64,000 nucleotides of DNA from Streptomyces niger (GTDB taxonomy: Bacteria > Actinomycetota > Actinomycetes > Streptomycetales > Streptomycetaceae). Each line of letters begins with the position of its first letter. Within the stretch, counting starts at the first letter, position 1. Below the pieces are notes generated by a model, which saw only the letters and a list, made by a program, of their open reading frames with translations, had not been told where the DNA came from and ran no database searches. The stretch covers positions 1 to 64,000 of the forward strand of contig NZ_JOFQ01000013.1 of NCBI RefSeq assembly GCF_000718305.1. Direction: 5' to 3'. Shown here in pieces: positions 1-8,484 of this stretch. The position numbers were made by a program, and so were the translations under genes.

Positions 1-87
1 GGTTGGGGGGTGGCGCGTGGTTGGGGGGCGCGTGGATGGAGGGTGGCGCGTGGATGGGGGGGTAGCGCGTGGATGGGGGTGCGTGTG
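1..87. repeat. G-rich tandem repeat, about five copies
   Basis: Degenerate units built as GG(A/T)TGG(G/A)GGG followed by (TG)GCGCGT follow one another from the window edge to just past the 3' end of the mycosin gene. Units are about 15-19 bp. The G-runs could fold into a quadruplex in the strand shown. No coding sense is evident. The array may extend beyond the window start. Confidence 0.75.
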
Positions 88-90
88 GGG

Positions 91-1236
91 TCAGGGGCGG
101 CGGCGGTGGAGGAGGGTGCTGGTTGCCAGGAGGGCTGTGCCGGCGATTGCTGCCGTCCACGGGAGCCAGGAGGTGTCGGTGGCTGCTTGGGCTGTGGGGC
201 CCGGGCCGAAGTAGCGCTTGGTGTAAGTCGTGCGGCTGTCGGAGGTCTGGTTCGTGGGGGCGCCTTTTTTTATGGCTGCTGCGGGGTTCACCAGGCCGGC
301 GCCCAGGTCGTCGTTGCGGCCGTGGGGTGGGGAGTCGCTCGCCGTTTCGGTGAGGAGTTGTTTGATCTGGTCGGGTCCGAGAGTGGGGTGGGCCGCGCGG
401 ACCAGGGCGACCGCGCCGGAGACGTATGCGGCGGCGGCGCTCGTGCCCCAGCCCTCGTAGTACTTGCGGTCGGGGTTGGCGATCACGACGTTCACGCCGG
501 GGGCGCTGACCGTGGCGTACCAGCGGCGGGTGGAGAAGGGGGCGTGGGTGCCGTACTTGTCGACGGCGGTCGCCGCGATCACGCCGGGGTAGGCGGCCGG
601 GTAGGAGACGTGGTCGCCGTGCTCGCCGCCGTTGCCGGCCGAGGCGACGACCGGGATGCCCTTGGCGAGGGCGTACTGGACGGCGGCGTCCTCGCGGGGT
701 TCGGGGTGGGCGGAGTCGCTGTCGTCGCCGAGGGAGAGGTTGATGACGTCGGCACCGTGGTCGGCGGCCCAGCGGATGCCGTCGGCGAGGGCGTTGGCGC
801 GCTCGGTGCGGGCCCGCTTCCGTTGGGGGTCGGCGTCTTCGAGGATCACCCGGACGGGGAGGATCTTCGCCTCGGGGGCGATGCCGAGGACGCCGTCGGC
901 GTCGTCCTTGCCGTGGCCGTGTCCGGCGATGATGCCGGACATGGCGGTGCCGTGGTCCGCCCAGGTCTTGTCGCCGCGGGCGGCGCCGAAGCCGATGAGG
1001 TCCTTGCCGGGCAGGACCTGGCCCTTCAGGTCGGGGTGGGTGGCGTCCACGCCGGTGTCGAGGACGGCGACGGTGATGCCGTCGCCCTTGGTGGTCCGCC
1101 AGGCGTCGTCGACGTGCAGGGCGTCCAGGGCCCATTCCTGGGTGCGGATGCCGTCGGCGTGCGCGGACGGGGCCGCGAGGATCGCCACGGCGGTGGCGGT
1201 GAGGGCGGCCGCGAGGGCGCGGCGGGCGCGGGTCAT
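91..1236 (-). CDS. mycP: Mycosin-like subtilisin protease (type VII secretion associated)
   Basis: A 381-residue S8 serine protease. It has an N-terminal signal peptide (about residues 1-27), the catalytic triad Asp60 (VLDTG), His95 (DHGTAMSG) and Ser266 (GTSAAA), an oxyanion Asn202 (SAGNGG), and a C-terminal membrane segment (about 355-375) followed by a short Arg-rich tail. This is the layout of mycosins, the membrane-anchored proteases of ESX/type VII secretion that face the outside. The start ATG overlaps the stop of the upstream gene by four bases (ATGA), so the two are translationally coupled. No WXG100 or Ecc gene is visible in the window, so its secretion system either lies beyond the left edge or is elsewhere. 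The family call is firm; the link to a particular ESX system is inferred. Confidence 0.88.
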   Translation of the reverse strand: MTRARRALAAALTATAVAILAAPSAHADGIRTQEWALDALHVDDAWRTTKGDGITVAVLDTGVDATHPDLKGQVLPGKDLIGFGAARGDKTWADHGTAMSGIIAGHGHGKDDADGVLGIAPEAKILPVRVILEDADPQRKRARTERANALADGIRWAADHGADVINLSLGDDSDSAHPEPREDAAVQYALAKGIPVVASAGNGGEHGDHVSYPAAYPGVIAATAVDKYGTHAPFSTRRWYATVSAPGVNVVIANPDRKYYEGWGTSAAAAYVSGAVALVRAAHPTLGPDQIKQLLTETASDSPPHGRNDDLGAGLVNPAAAIKKGAPTNQTSDSRTTYTKRYFGPGPTAQAATDTSWLPWTAAIAGTALLATSTLLHRRRP

Positions 1237-2360
1237 TCTTCCTCCGCGGCCTTGGCCGCCTGCGTGCGGAAGGCGTGTTCGATGCGGTCGGCGACGCCGG
1301 CGGCGTCGTGGCCCAGGCCGGACTGGGCGGGCGCCGAGGTGGCACCGGTGCGGGTGGCCTCGTCCGCCGGTTGCGGGGCCGTCACCTCGCGGCCGTCGGC
1401 GAAACCGGAGACGGCGTAGACGACGAGCGGCATGTCGGGCAGCACCTGGATGCTCCAGCTGGCGCGCTGTGCCGGGCCGAAGTCCGCGGCGAGGGTGCCG
1501 GGCACGGTGTACGGGCGGGGCATCAGGTCGCGGCGGGCGGCCAGCCGCTCGGTGGTGAACCGCTTGTCGAGGGCGCGCATGCCGGAGACGTCGGTACGGG
1601 TGGTGACCACGCCCACGGTGATCACGCTGCTGTGGGTGGCGTCCGCGTAGTCGGCGCGCAGCAGCCGCTTGCAGCCGGCCGGGGACAGCGCCTTGGCCAG
1701 CAGCGGGTCGAAGGCGTCGGCACAGTTGGTGTCGGGGGCGACCGCGATGCGGTGCCAGGTGCGGTCGGCGCCGCCGGGGCCGGCCGCCGTGCCGTGCAGG
1801 GTGCGTGGGAAGAGGCTGTTCACGGGGGCGCTGTGCCACAGGCCGCGGGCGTCGCCGAAGGTGGCGGCGGACGGCCGGCCGCCGGGTTCGCCGGCGAGCC
1901 AGCTGCCGGCCGCGGCCCCGCCGATGAGGCCGAGGCCGAGGACGAGGCAGCCGGCGACGAGGGCTCTGCGTACGGCGGGGCGGCGCGGTGGGGTGGGTTC
2001 CGCGGGCTGTCCGAGGGTCGCGGCGTCGCGCTCCGGGGGGAGCGGCGTACGGTCGGCCGGCCGCTCCTGGGGGGACGTTTCCGCTCGTGCGGGCTTGCGG
2101 GGGGCCTTCGTGGCACTTCTGGTCTGCCAGGCGGCCGCCGCGTTCGCAAGGTGGAAGGACGCGGTGTCGCGGTATCCGGGCGGTGCGGGGCGGCTGGGCT
2201 TCGGCGGGACGGTGGGCCGGGGCGGTGCCGACGGTGCGGGGGCGGGTTCCGGCGCGGTGTCGGGCGTGGGCTCGTCCTGGCCGGTCGTCGGGCGGTACGG
2301 CGGGGGCGGGGGTATGCGGGGCAGGCGGCGCGGGCCGGCGTAGTTCGCTTCGGTGCTCAC
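1233..2360 (-). CDS. Proline-rich membrane-anchored protein of unknown function, coupled to mycosin
   Basis: A 375-residue protein I do not recognise. Residues 1-130 are Pro/Arg-rich and look disordered and cytoplasmic. One transmembrane helix lies at about 133-155 (LVAGCLVLGLGLIGGAAAG). Residues 160-375 form an extracellular domain containing two Cys in CADAFDPLLAKALSPAGC that could form a disulfide. It overlaps the mycosin gene by four bases and is upstream in the same operon, so it may be a partner or substrate-presenting subunit of the mycosin. That role is inference from gene order only. The start is the ATG at 2360. Confidence 0.75.
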   Translation of the reverse strand: MSTEANYAGPRRLPRIPPPPPYRPTTGQDEPTPDTAPEPAPAPSAPPRPTVPPKPSRPAPPGYRDTASFHLANAAAAWQTRSATKAPRKPARAETSPQERPADRTPLPPERDAATLGQPAEPTPPRRPAVRRALVAGCLVLGLGLIGGAAAGSWLAGEPGGRPSAATFGDARGLWHSAPVNSLFPRTLHGTAAGPGGADRTWHRIAVAPDTNCADAFDPLLAKALSPAGCKRLLRADYADATHSSVITVGVVTTRTDVSGMRALDKRFTTERLAARRDLMPRPYTVPGTLAADFGPAQRASWSIQVLPDMPLVVYAVSGFADGREVTAPQPADEATRTGATSAPAQSGLGHDAAGVADRIEHAFRTQAAKAAEEE

Positions 2361-2587
2361 CCGCGCTCCCCCTCGCGCAGTCCGGTCCCGTACCCGGACG
2401 GCGGCATGCCGGGTGGAACGTATCGATCAGACCTGGTGCCGCGGGTCTGCGGGCCACGGCCTGCGCCACTTTACGGGCTGTCGCTCCCCCTCCCGCAACT
2501 CGCGTGCAGTACCGGTCACGCCACCGTGTCCGGTCTGTAGTGATCTCTCCCCTACCCTGCGGTAATGCGGTCTGGCAGGCTGCCGTC

Positions 2588-3802
2588 ATGCACCGGCTGA
2601 CCTCCGAACCCCATGCCTTGGAGGCCCGTTACGACCGGGCCACCGCTCACCTCGACGCGCCGCTGGCCATCGTCGACCTTCCGGCGTTCGACGCCAATGC
2701 CGCCGATCTCGTGCGCCGGGCGCAGGGCAAGCCGATCCGGGTGGCGAGCAAGTCCGTCCGCTGCCGGGCCCTGCTGGAACGCGTGCTGGCGCGGGACGGC
2801 TTCGCCGGGATCATGAGCTTCACGCTGGCGGAGTCCCTGTGGCTGGCGCGGTCGGGCTTCTCCGACGTCCTGCTGGCGTATCCGTCGGCGGACCGGGCGG
2901 CGTTCGCCGAGTTGACGGACGATCCGAAGCTCGCCACGGCGGTCACGGTGCTGGTCGACGACGTGGCGCAGCTGGAGTTGATCGACGCGGCGCGGGCGGG
3001 CGGTCGGGCGGAGATCCGGGTCTGTCTGGAGCTGGACACGTCCTTCCGTACGGCGGGCGGCCGGATGCGGGTGGGCGCGCGCCGCTCGCCGCTGCGGGAG
3101 CCTGCGCAACTGGCCGAATTCGCGCGGCTGGTGGCCCGCCGGCCGGGCTTCAAGGTCGTCGGACTGATGGCGTACGAGGGCCATGTGGCGGGCGTGGGCG
3201 ACGCGGTGGCCGGGCGGCCGCTGTTCTCGCGGTCGGTGCGGGTGATGCAGGCCGCGGCGCGCCGGGAGTTGGCGCGGCGCCGCTGGGAGGCGGTGCGCGC
3301 GGTCCGGGCCGAGGCGCCGGATCTGGAGTTCGTCAACGGCGGCGGCACGGGCAGCGTGCAGGGCACCGCTGCGGAGGCGGCGGTGACGGAGGTCGCGGCC
3401 GGGTCGGGGCTGTACGTGCCGCGGCTGTTCGACAATTTCCGCTCGTTCAGCGGCCGGCCGGCGGCGCTGTTCGCGCAGCCGGTGGTGCGCCGGCCGGGGC
3501 CCGGCGTGGTGACCGTGCTGGGTGGCGGCTATCCGGCGTCCGGTGCGGCGGGTGCCGACCGGCTGCCGGAGCCGTATCTGCCGGCGGGGCTGGCGTACGA
3601 CCCGCAGGAGGGCGCGGGCGAGGTGCAGACGCCGCTGCTGGGCGCGGCCGCCGACGGGCTGCGGGTGGGCGACAAGGTGTGGTTCCGGCACGCCAAGGCG
3701 GGCGAGCTGTGCGAGCGGTTCGACGCGCTGCGGCTGGTGGACGGTGACCGGGTGGTGGCGACCGTGCCGACGTACCGGGGCGAGGGGCACACGTTCCTCT
3801 AG
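2588..3802 (+). CDS. PLP-dependent amino acid deaminase/aldolase (alanine racemase-like fold)
   Basis: A 404-residue protein with an alanine-racemase-type TIM barrel and a C-terminal D-serine dehydratase-like domain. The PLP lysine is Lys55 in RVASKSVRC. The C-terminal HAKAGELCERF carries the His and Cys that bind zinc in D-threonine aldolase/D-serine dehydratase relatives. It probably acts in the cytoplasm on a beta-hydroxy D-amino acid, but the substrate cannot be read from sequence. The ATG at 2588 follows GGCAGG with good spacing; a TACCCT -10-like box lies at 2553-2558. It is divergent from the mycosin operon and convergent with the next gene, forming its own transcription unit. Confidence 0.85.
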   Translation: MHRLTSEPHALEARYDRATAHLDAPLAIVDLPAFDANAADLVRRAQGKPIRVASKSVRCRALLERVLARDGFAGIMSFTLAESLWLARSGFSDVLLAYPSADRAAFAELTDDPKLATAVTVLVDDVAQLELIDAARAGGRAEIRVCLELDTSFRTAGGRMRVGARRSPLREPAQLAEFARLVARRPGFKVVGLMAYEGHVAGVGDAVAGRPLFSRSVRVMQAAARRELARRRWEAVRAVRAEAPDLEFVNGGGTGSVQGTAAEAAVTEVAAGSGLYVPRLFDNFRSFSGRPAALFAQPVVRRPGPGVVTVLGGGYPASGAAGADRLPEPYLPAGLAYDPQEGAGEVQTPLLGAAADGLRVGDKVWFRHAKAGELCERFDALRLVDGDRVVATVPTYRGEGHTFL

Positions 3803-3810
3803 GGTGGCGC

Positions 3811-3827
3811 CGGGCGGGCGCCGCCCG
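3811..3827. terminator. Hairpin between convergent genes
   Basis: Seven-base GC arms CGGGCGG and CCGCCCG around a GCG loop lie nine bases after the deaminase stop and nine before the end of the convergent gene, so the hairpin could serve both. Confidence 0.5.
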
Positions 3828-3835
3828 CGGGCGGG

Positions 3836-4831
3836 TCAGGCGGTCGGCTCGATGCCTTGGAGGATCTTGTCCATGTCGGCGAGCGGCGGGGCCTGTCCGC
3901 CGACGTCGAAGTTGAAGCGGACCACGACCATGGAGCCGGAGCCGCCCGGCGAGGGGAAGGCGACGGACTGGGCGATGCCGTCCGGGCCCTTCTTGTTGGT
4001 GACCTTCCAGCGGACCAGGTAGCCCTGTTGGCCCGCGACGGTCACCTTCGCCGACTTCAGTTCCTCGTGCTTCTCGATGCCGCCGTAGTAGTCCTTGTCG
4101 CCGTACTCGCCCTTGCCGTAGACCGCCTCGACGTTCTTCTGCATGTCGGCCTTGGCGATGCCCTCGGCGGTGGTCTCGGAGAAGCCCGCCGCGGTCTCGG
4201 ACAGCACCTTGCCGCGCATGCACTGCTTGGCGGTGTCGCCCTTGCACTGGTACGGGCCGATGTACAGGTCGGTGTCGCGGCCGAAGTCGTCCTTGTGCCA
4301 GCCGTCGAGCACCGGGATGGCGATGCTGTTCAGGGCGTCGACGAGGGTGTCCTCGTCGTCGGTGGGCACCGGGTCAGGCGCCGCCGAGCTGGTGGCCGGC
4401 TCGGGAGAGGGGCTCGCGCTGCTGCTCCTGCTCTCCGTCGGGGCGGCCTTGGGGTCGTCGTGCGGTGCGTCGCCGCCGCCGAGGGTGACGGCGAGGACGG
4501 TGCCGGCGGCGGCCACGACGACCACGGCGGCGGCGATCGCCGCGATCATCGGGCCGCGCTTCCGGCCACCGCCGCCCTGGCCGGGGCCGCCGGGCTGGAC
4601 GGGGCCGAACCCGCCGGGCACGGTCCCCGGGCCCTGGTGGCCGGGGAGCTGCTGCGGGTACCCGTAGGCCCCGGGCGCGCCTTGCTGCGGGTACCCGTAC
4701 GCCGCCGGTGCGGCCTGTGCTGCGCGGGTCTGCTCGGTCCACGCCGAACCGTCCCACCAGCGTTCGGGCGCGGGACCGTTGCCTGTGTGCCCCGGGTCTG
4801 GGTACCAGCCCGGCGGTGTCGTCATGCTCAC
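3836..4831 (-). CDS. DUF2510-type membrane protein with secreted C-terminal domain
   Basis: A 331-residue protein. It starts with the DUF2510 motif PGWYPDPG...WWDGSAWT (about residues 6-35), followed by a Gly/Pro/Gln-rich stretch, a transmembrane helix at about 110-132 (MIAAIAAAVVVVAAAGTVLAVTL), a Ser/Pro/Glu linker and a roughly 180-residue extracellular domain with Cys in YQCKGDTAKQCMRG. DUF2510 is common in actinobacterial membrane proteins; its function is not known. The GTG at 4831 is chosen because a TAAGGT box sits seven bases upstream, typical of a leaderless transcript; the ATG two codons later is the alternative. Confidence 0.82.
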   Translation of the reverse strand: MSMTTPPGWYPDPGHTGNGPAPERWWDGSAWTEQTRAAQAAPAAYGYPQQGAPGAYGYPQQLPGHQGPGTVPGGFGPVQPGGPGQGGGGRKRGPMIAAIAAAVVVVAAAGTVLAVTLGGGDAPHDDPKAAPTESRSSSASPSPEPATSSAAPDPVPTDDEDTLVDALNSIAIPVLDGWHKDDFGRDTDLYIGPYQCKGDTAKQCMRGKVLSETAAGFSETTAEGIAKADMQKNVEAVYGKGEYGDKDYYGGIEKHEELKSAKVTVAGQQGYLVRWKVTNKKGPDGIAQSVAFPSPGGSGSMVVVRFNFDVGGQAPPLADMDKILQGIEPTA

Positions 4832-4838
4832 GCCGGAC

Positions 4839-4844
4839 ACCTTA
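4839..4844 (-). promoter_or_regulatory. Leaderless -10 box (TAAGGT)
   Basis: TAAGGT read on the minus strand is seven bases from the GTG at 4831, the spacing expected when transcription starts at the start codon. No Shine-Dalgarno sequence is present. Confidence 0.45.
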
Positions 4845-4853
4845 TGGCCGGAA

Positions 4854-6155
4854 TCAACCGCCGTACACACTGTCCCGCTGGTCGGGCACCACGCTGCCGT
4901 CGGCGCGGCGGACCGGCCCGAAGCCGCCCGCCGGCTCGATGTGCGCGGCGGTGGAGCAGGGGTACGTGCCGGACTTGCGCGGCAGCGGCTCGATGAACAT
5001 GGGGTTGACCACCCAGCGTCCGTCGGCGTTGTCGTAGGCGCGGCACATGAACTCGTTCTTGTTGCGGTTCAGCACGAGGTGCGCGCCGGTGGCGTCGCCG
5101 ACGAAGGTGACGTCGGTGTCCGCGTCGCCGCCGCCGAGCGCGATGCGGTGGGAGAAGTCCTGCTGCTGCCAGGCCTTGGCGCCCTTGATGCCGAAGATCT
5201 CCTGGTTGACCCAGCAGCGCTTGCCGTCGACGTACGGGATGGCCTCGCCCTTGTTGTCGCCGATGCCGCCGCAGCCCTGGTTCTCGTACGTGATGCGGCC
5301 GTGCTTGTCGAGGACGCTGCGGATGGCGATGGTGTGCTGCTTGTCGAAGCCGATGCCGGCCGACCAGACCTCGGTGACGGGCTCGGACCCGGCGGAGACG
5401 ATGTAGACGTCGAAGCCGGCGCGGCGGAGCGTGTTCACCAGGTCCCGCTGCTGGTCGTAGTAGCGCACGTAGGCGGGGACGGTGTGGCTGCCGACCTTCA
5501 CCGTGCTGCCGATCGGCGCCTTCAGGGCGCGGGTGCGCGCCGTCGCGGCGTAGGAGCGGAGCTCGGCGACGGTGTGGCCGGCGAACAGCTGCGGGATCCA
5601 GGCGTACTGGGGCACGGTGCGACGGTGGTTCCAGGTGCCCGCGAAGGCCTCCGCACCGCCGTGTGTCTTCGCCTCGTCGCGGATCGAGAAGATCTCGTCG
5701 GCGCAGGCGGTGTTGGTGGAGGTGTTCAGGGGCGCGCCGACGGGCACGTCGGTGCCGCACGCCTTGGTGAGGGCGCGGTCGGCGGCCGGGGTCAGCCACT
5801 TGCTGGTGTCGCGCCAGCGGGCCGGCCGGAGGATCTTGTCGTGCTGCAGGGACCAGACGAGCGTCGCGTCGGTGACGTCGTTCTTGGTGATGGTGTTGTC
5901 CCAGTCGAAGGCGGCGACCGGGCGCTGTCCGTGGCCGTGCGCCAGTTCCGGGTGGGAGCAGACGCCGCGTTCGTCGATGGTGCGCTGGAGCTTGTCGCGG
6001 TTGGTGCCGTACCACTTCAGGCTCTTCGACAGCTGCGGGCAGCTCGCGTGCCGGGTGGTGGGGGCTGCCGGTGTCGCGGTGGCGGGCACGGCGGCGGCCA
6101 GGGTGGCGGTGACGGCCAGGGCCAGGGCCGGCGCGAGGGTGGGCCGGATGCGCAT
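4854..6155 (-). CDS. Secreted HAD-superfamily phosphatase
   Basis: A 433-residue protein. A signal peptide (about residues 1-28, ending at an Ala-x-Ala-like site) is followed by HAD motif I FDWDNTI with nucleophile Asp84 and acid/base Asp86, motif II in YIVSAGSEP, and an acidic motif IV region (GGGDADTDVTFVGD). Motifs spread over more than 300 residues, with a long insertion of the kind seen in phosphoserine-phosphatase-like HADs. It presumably removes phosphate from a small substrate outside the membrane; the substrate is unknown. The ATG at 6155 follows a strong AAGGAGG site. It ends just before the DUF2510 gene start, so co-transcription is possible. Confidence 0.85.
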   Translation of the reverse strand: MRIRPTLAPALALAVTATLAAAVPATATPAAPTTRHASCPQLSKSLKWYGTNRDKLQRTIDERGVCSHPELAHGHGQRPVAAFDWDNTITKNDVTDATLVWSLQHDKILRPARWRDTSKWLTPAADRALTKACGTDVPVGAPLNTSTNTACADEIFSIRDEAKTHGGAEAFAGTWNHRRTVPQYAWIPQLFAGHTVAELRSYAATARTRALKAPIGSTVKVGSHTVPAYVRYYDQQRDLVNTLRRAGFDVYIVSAGSEPVTEVWSAGIGFDKQHTIAIRSVLDKHGRITYENQGCGGIGDNKGEAIPYVDGKRCWVNQEIFGIKGAKAWQQQDFSHRIALGGGDADTDVTFVGDATGAHLVLNRNKNEFMCRAYDNADGRWVVNPMFIEPLPRKSGTYPCSTAAHIEPAGGFGPVRRADGSVVPDQRDSVYGG

Positions 6156-6266
6156 ACGTCCTCCTTGACGGTGCGGGCCGGGGCGGGACCCGTCCGGGCC
6201 GGCGGCGCGCGGCCGCCGCCCCGAACATGATCGGCAAACCATACCCGTGGGTCCTACACGATGTGC

Positions 6267-7067
6267 TTACACCGGCGTGACGTACGCCCCGGCGATGCCG
6301 CCGTCGACGAGGAATTCGGCCGCGTTGACGAAGGAGGAGTCGTCGCTGGCGAGGAAGGCGACCGCGGCGGCCATCTCCTCGGGCTCGGCGAACCGGCCCA
6401 CCGGCACGTGCACCAGGCGGCGCGCGGCCCGCTCCGGGTCCTTGGCGAACAGCTCCTTGAGGAGCGGGGTGTTGACGGGCCCGGGGCAGAGCGCGTTCAC
6501 CCGGATGCCCTCACGGGCGAACTGCACGCCCAGCTCGCGGGACATCGACAGCACGCCGCCCTTGGACGCGGTGTAGCTGATCTGGGAGGTGGCGGCGCCC
6601 ATGACGGCGACGAAGGAGGCGGTGTTGATGATGGATCCCTTGCCCTGACGCTGCATGTACGGGAGGGCGTACTTGCAGCACAGGTAGACGGAGGTGAGGT
6701 TGACCTCCTGGACCCGCTTCCAGGCGTCCAGTCCGGTGGTGAGGATGGAGTCGTCGTCGGGCGGCGAGATGCCCGCGTTGTTGAAGGCCACGTCGACCGA
6801 GCCGTAGGTGTCGTACGCGGTCTTGAACAGCGCCTCGACCTGGGCCTCGTCGGTGACGTCGACCTGGACGAAGAGGCCGCCGACCTCGGCCGCGGCGGCC
6901 TTGCCCGCGGTCTCGTCGATGTCGGCGCAGACGACGTTGGCGCCTTCGGAGGCGAGGCGGCGGGCGGTGGCCAGGCCGATGCCGCTGCCGGCCCCGGTGA
7001 TCACGGCGGTGCGGCCGACGAGCCGGCGGCAGACGGGGGCCTCGGTCGCGTCAGGGGTCTCGGTCAC
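6267..7067 (-). CDS. SDR-family dehydrogenase of the gamma-glutamyl amine locus
   Basis: A 266-residue short-chain dehydrogenase/reductase with the NAD(P) motif TGAGSGIG (residues 24-31), NNAG in the central strand, and catalytic Ser/Tyr/Lys in SQISYTASKGG. It is the last gene of the glnA4-like/aldehyde dehydrogenase/SDR operon, one base after the previous stop, using a GTG start. In the gamma-glutamyl route for ethanolamine proposed in S. coelicolor, gamma-glutamylethanolamide must be oxidised first to an aldehyde; this enzyme is the natural candidate. That assignment is inferred from context; the family itself also holds 3-oxoacyl-ACP reductases, a common automatic annotation. Confidence 0.85.
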   Translation of the reverse strand: MTETPDATEAPVCRRLVGRTAVITGAGSGIGLATARRLASEGANVVCADIDETAGKAAAAEVGGLFVQVDVTDEAQVEALFKTAYDTYGSVDVAFNNAGISPPDDDSILTTGLDAWKRVQEVNLTSVYLCCKYALPYMQRQGKGSIINTASFVAVMGAATSQISYTASKGGVLSMSRELGVQFAREGIRVNALCPGPVNTPLLKELFAKDPERAARRLVHVPVGRFAEPEEMAAAVAFLASDDSSFVNAAEFLVDGGIAGAYVTPV

Positions 7068-7068
7068 G

Positions 7069-8484
7069 TCACTGCTCCTCGGTGCTGATGAAGACGTTCT
7101 TGGTCTCGGTGAAGGCGGCGAGCGCGTCGGGGCCCAGCTCCCGGCCGAGGCCGGACTGCTTGTAGCCGCCGAACGGGGTCCAGTACCGGACGCTGCTGTG
7201 CGAGTTGACGGAGAGGTTGCCGGCCGCGACGGCGCCGGAGACGCGCAGCGCCCGGCCCACGTCGCGGGTCCAGATCGAGCCGGAGAGGCCGTAGTCGGTG
7301 GCGTTGGCGAGCCGGACGGCCTCGGCCTCGTCCTCGAAGGGCAGCACGACGGCGACGGGGCCGAAGATCTCCTCGACGGCGGCGCGGTCCCCGGGCCGGC
7401 CCTCCAGGACGGTCGCCGGGTACCAGAAGCCCTTGCCCTCGGGGGCCTCGCCGCGGATGGCGACGGGGGCGTCGTCGGGGACGTAGGACCGTACGCGGTC
7501 GCGCTGGGCGGCGGAGATCAGCGGGCCCATGCCGGTGGCGGGGTCGGCCGGGTCGCCGACGGTGACGGCCTTGACGGCAGGCTCCAGCAGCTCCAGGAAG
7601 TGGTCGTACACGGAGGCCTGGACGAGGATGCGGCTGCGGGCGCAGCAGTCCTGGCCGGTGTTGTCGAGGAAGGAGCCGGGCGCGGCGGCCGCGGCCTTCT
7701 CGATGTCGGCGTCGGCGAAGACGATGTTGGGGCTCTTGCCGCCGAGTTCGAGGGTCACCCGCTTCACCCCGTCGGCGCACCTGGCCATGATCTGCTTGCC
7801 GACGCCGGTGGAGCCGGTGAAGACGACCTTGGCGACGCCGGGGTGCCCGACGAGCGCGCTGCCCGCGACGGGGCCGGCGCCGGGCAGCACCTGGAAGAGG
7901 CCTTCGGGCAGGCCGGCCGCGAGACCCAGTTCGGCGAGGCGGAGGGCGGTGAGCGGGGTGGTCTCGGCGGGCTTGAGAAGGACGGCGTTGCCCGCGGCGA
8001 GGGCGGGCGCGGTACCCCAGGCGGCGATGGGCATCGGGAAGTTCCACGGCGCGATGACGGCGACGACGCCGAGCGGTTCGTGGAGCGTGATGTTCAGGCC
8101 GCCGGCGACCGGGATCTGCGCCCCGGTCAGCCGCTCGATGCCGCCGGCCGCGTATTCGAGCAGATCGCGGGCGTTGCCGGCCTCCCAGCGCGCGTTGCCG
8201 ACCGGGTGGCCCGCCTCCCGTACCTCCAGCTGGGCGAGCTCTTCGAGGTGGGTGTCGACGGTGGCGGCGAAGCGGCGCAGCAGCCGGGCGCGGTCGCCGG
8301 GGGCGAGCGCCGCCCACTGCCGCTGGGCCTCGGCGGCCCGGGTGACGGCGGCGTCGACCTGGTCGGGGGTGGTGGCCGGGACGGTCGCGATGACCTCTTC
8401 GGTGGCCGGGTTCAGGATCCGGTGCTCGGCGGGTGCGGGCCCGGCGGGCGGCTGGTGCTCGGAAGACAAGTGACTGGACCTCAC
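7069..8484 (-). CDS. NAD(P)-dependent aldehyde dehydrogenase
   Basis: A 471-residue aldehyde dehydrogenase. Visible hallmarks are PWNFP, FTGSTGVGK, the catalytic Glu in LELGGKSP, the nucleophilic Cys in NTGQDCCARSR, and the C-terminal SVRYWTPFGGYKQSG. The GTG start overlaps the TGA of the synthetase gene (GTGA), so it is coupled to it. The likely substrate is a gamma-glutamylated amino aldehyde, giving a gamma-glutamyl amino acid that the hydrolase at 12305 can split. Length and motif spacing are typical of the family. A downstream ATG could serve as an alternative start, but the overlap argues for this one. Confidence 0.9.
   Translation of the reverse strand: MRSSHLSSEHQPPAGPAPAEHRILNPATEEVIATVPATTPDQVDAAVTRAAEAQRQWAALAPGDRARLLRRFAATVDTHLEELAQLEVREAGHPVGNARWEAGNARDLLEYAAGGIERLTGAQIPVAGGLNITLHEPLGVVAVIAPWNFPMPIAAWGTAPALAAGNAVLLKPAETTPLTALRLAELGLAAGLPEGLFQVLPGAGPVAGSALVGHPGVAKVVFTGSTGVGKQIMARCADGVKRVTLELGGKSPNIVFADADIEKAAAAAPGSFLDNTGQDCCARSRILVQASVYDHFLELLEPAVKAVTVGDPADPATGMGPLISAAQRDRVRSYVPDDAPVAIRGEAPEGKGFWYPATVLEGRPGDRAAVEEIFGPVAVVLPFEDEAEAVRLANATDYGLSGSIWTRDVGRALRVSGAVAAGNLSVNSHSSVRYWTPFGGYKQSGLGRELGPDALAAFTETKNVFISTEEQ

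Noticed and set aside
10..1419. A 469-codon rightward ORF across the mycosin gene
   Set aside because: Its Gly/Val/Ala-rich translation is the antisense shadow of the mycosin gene, which has signal peptide, triad and membrane anchor.
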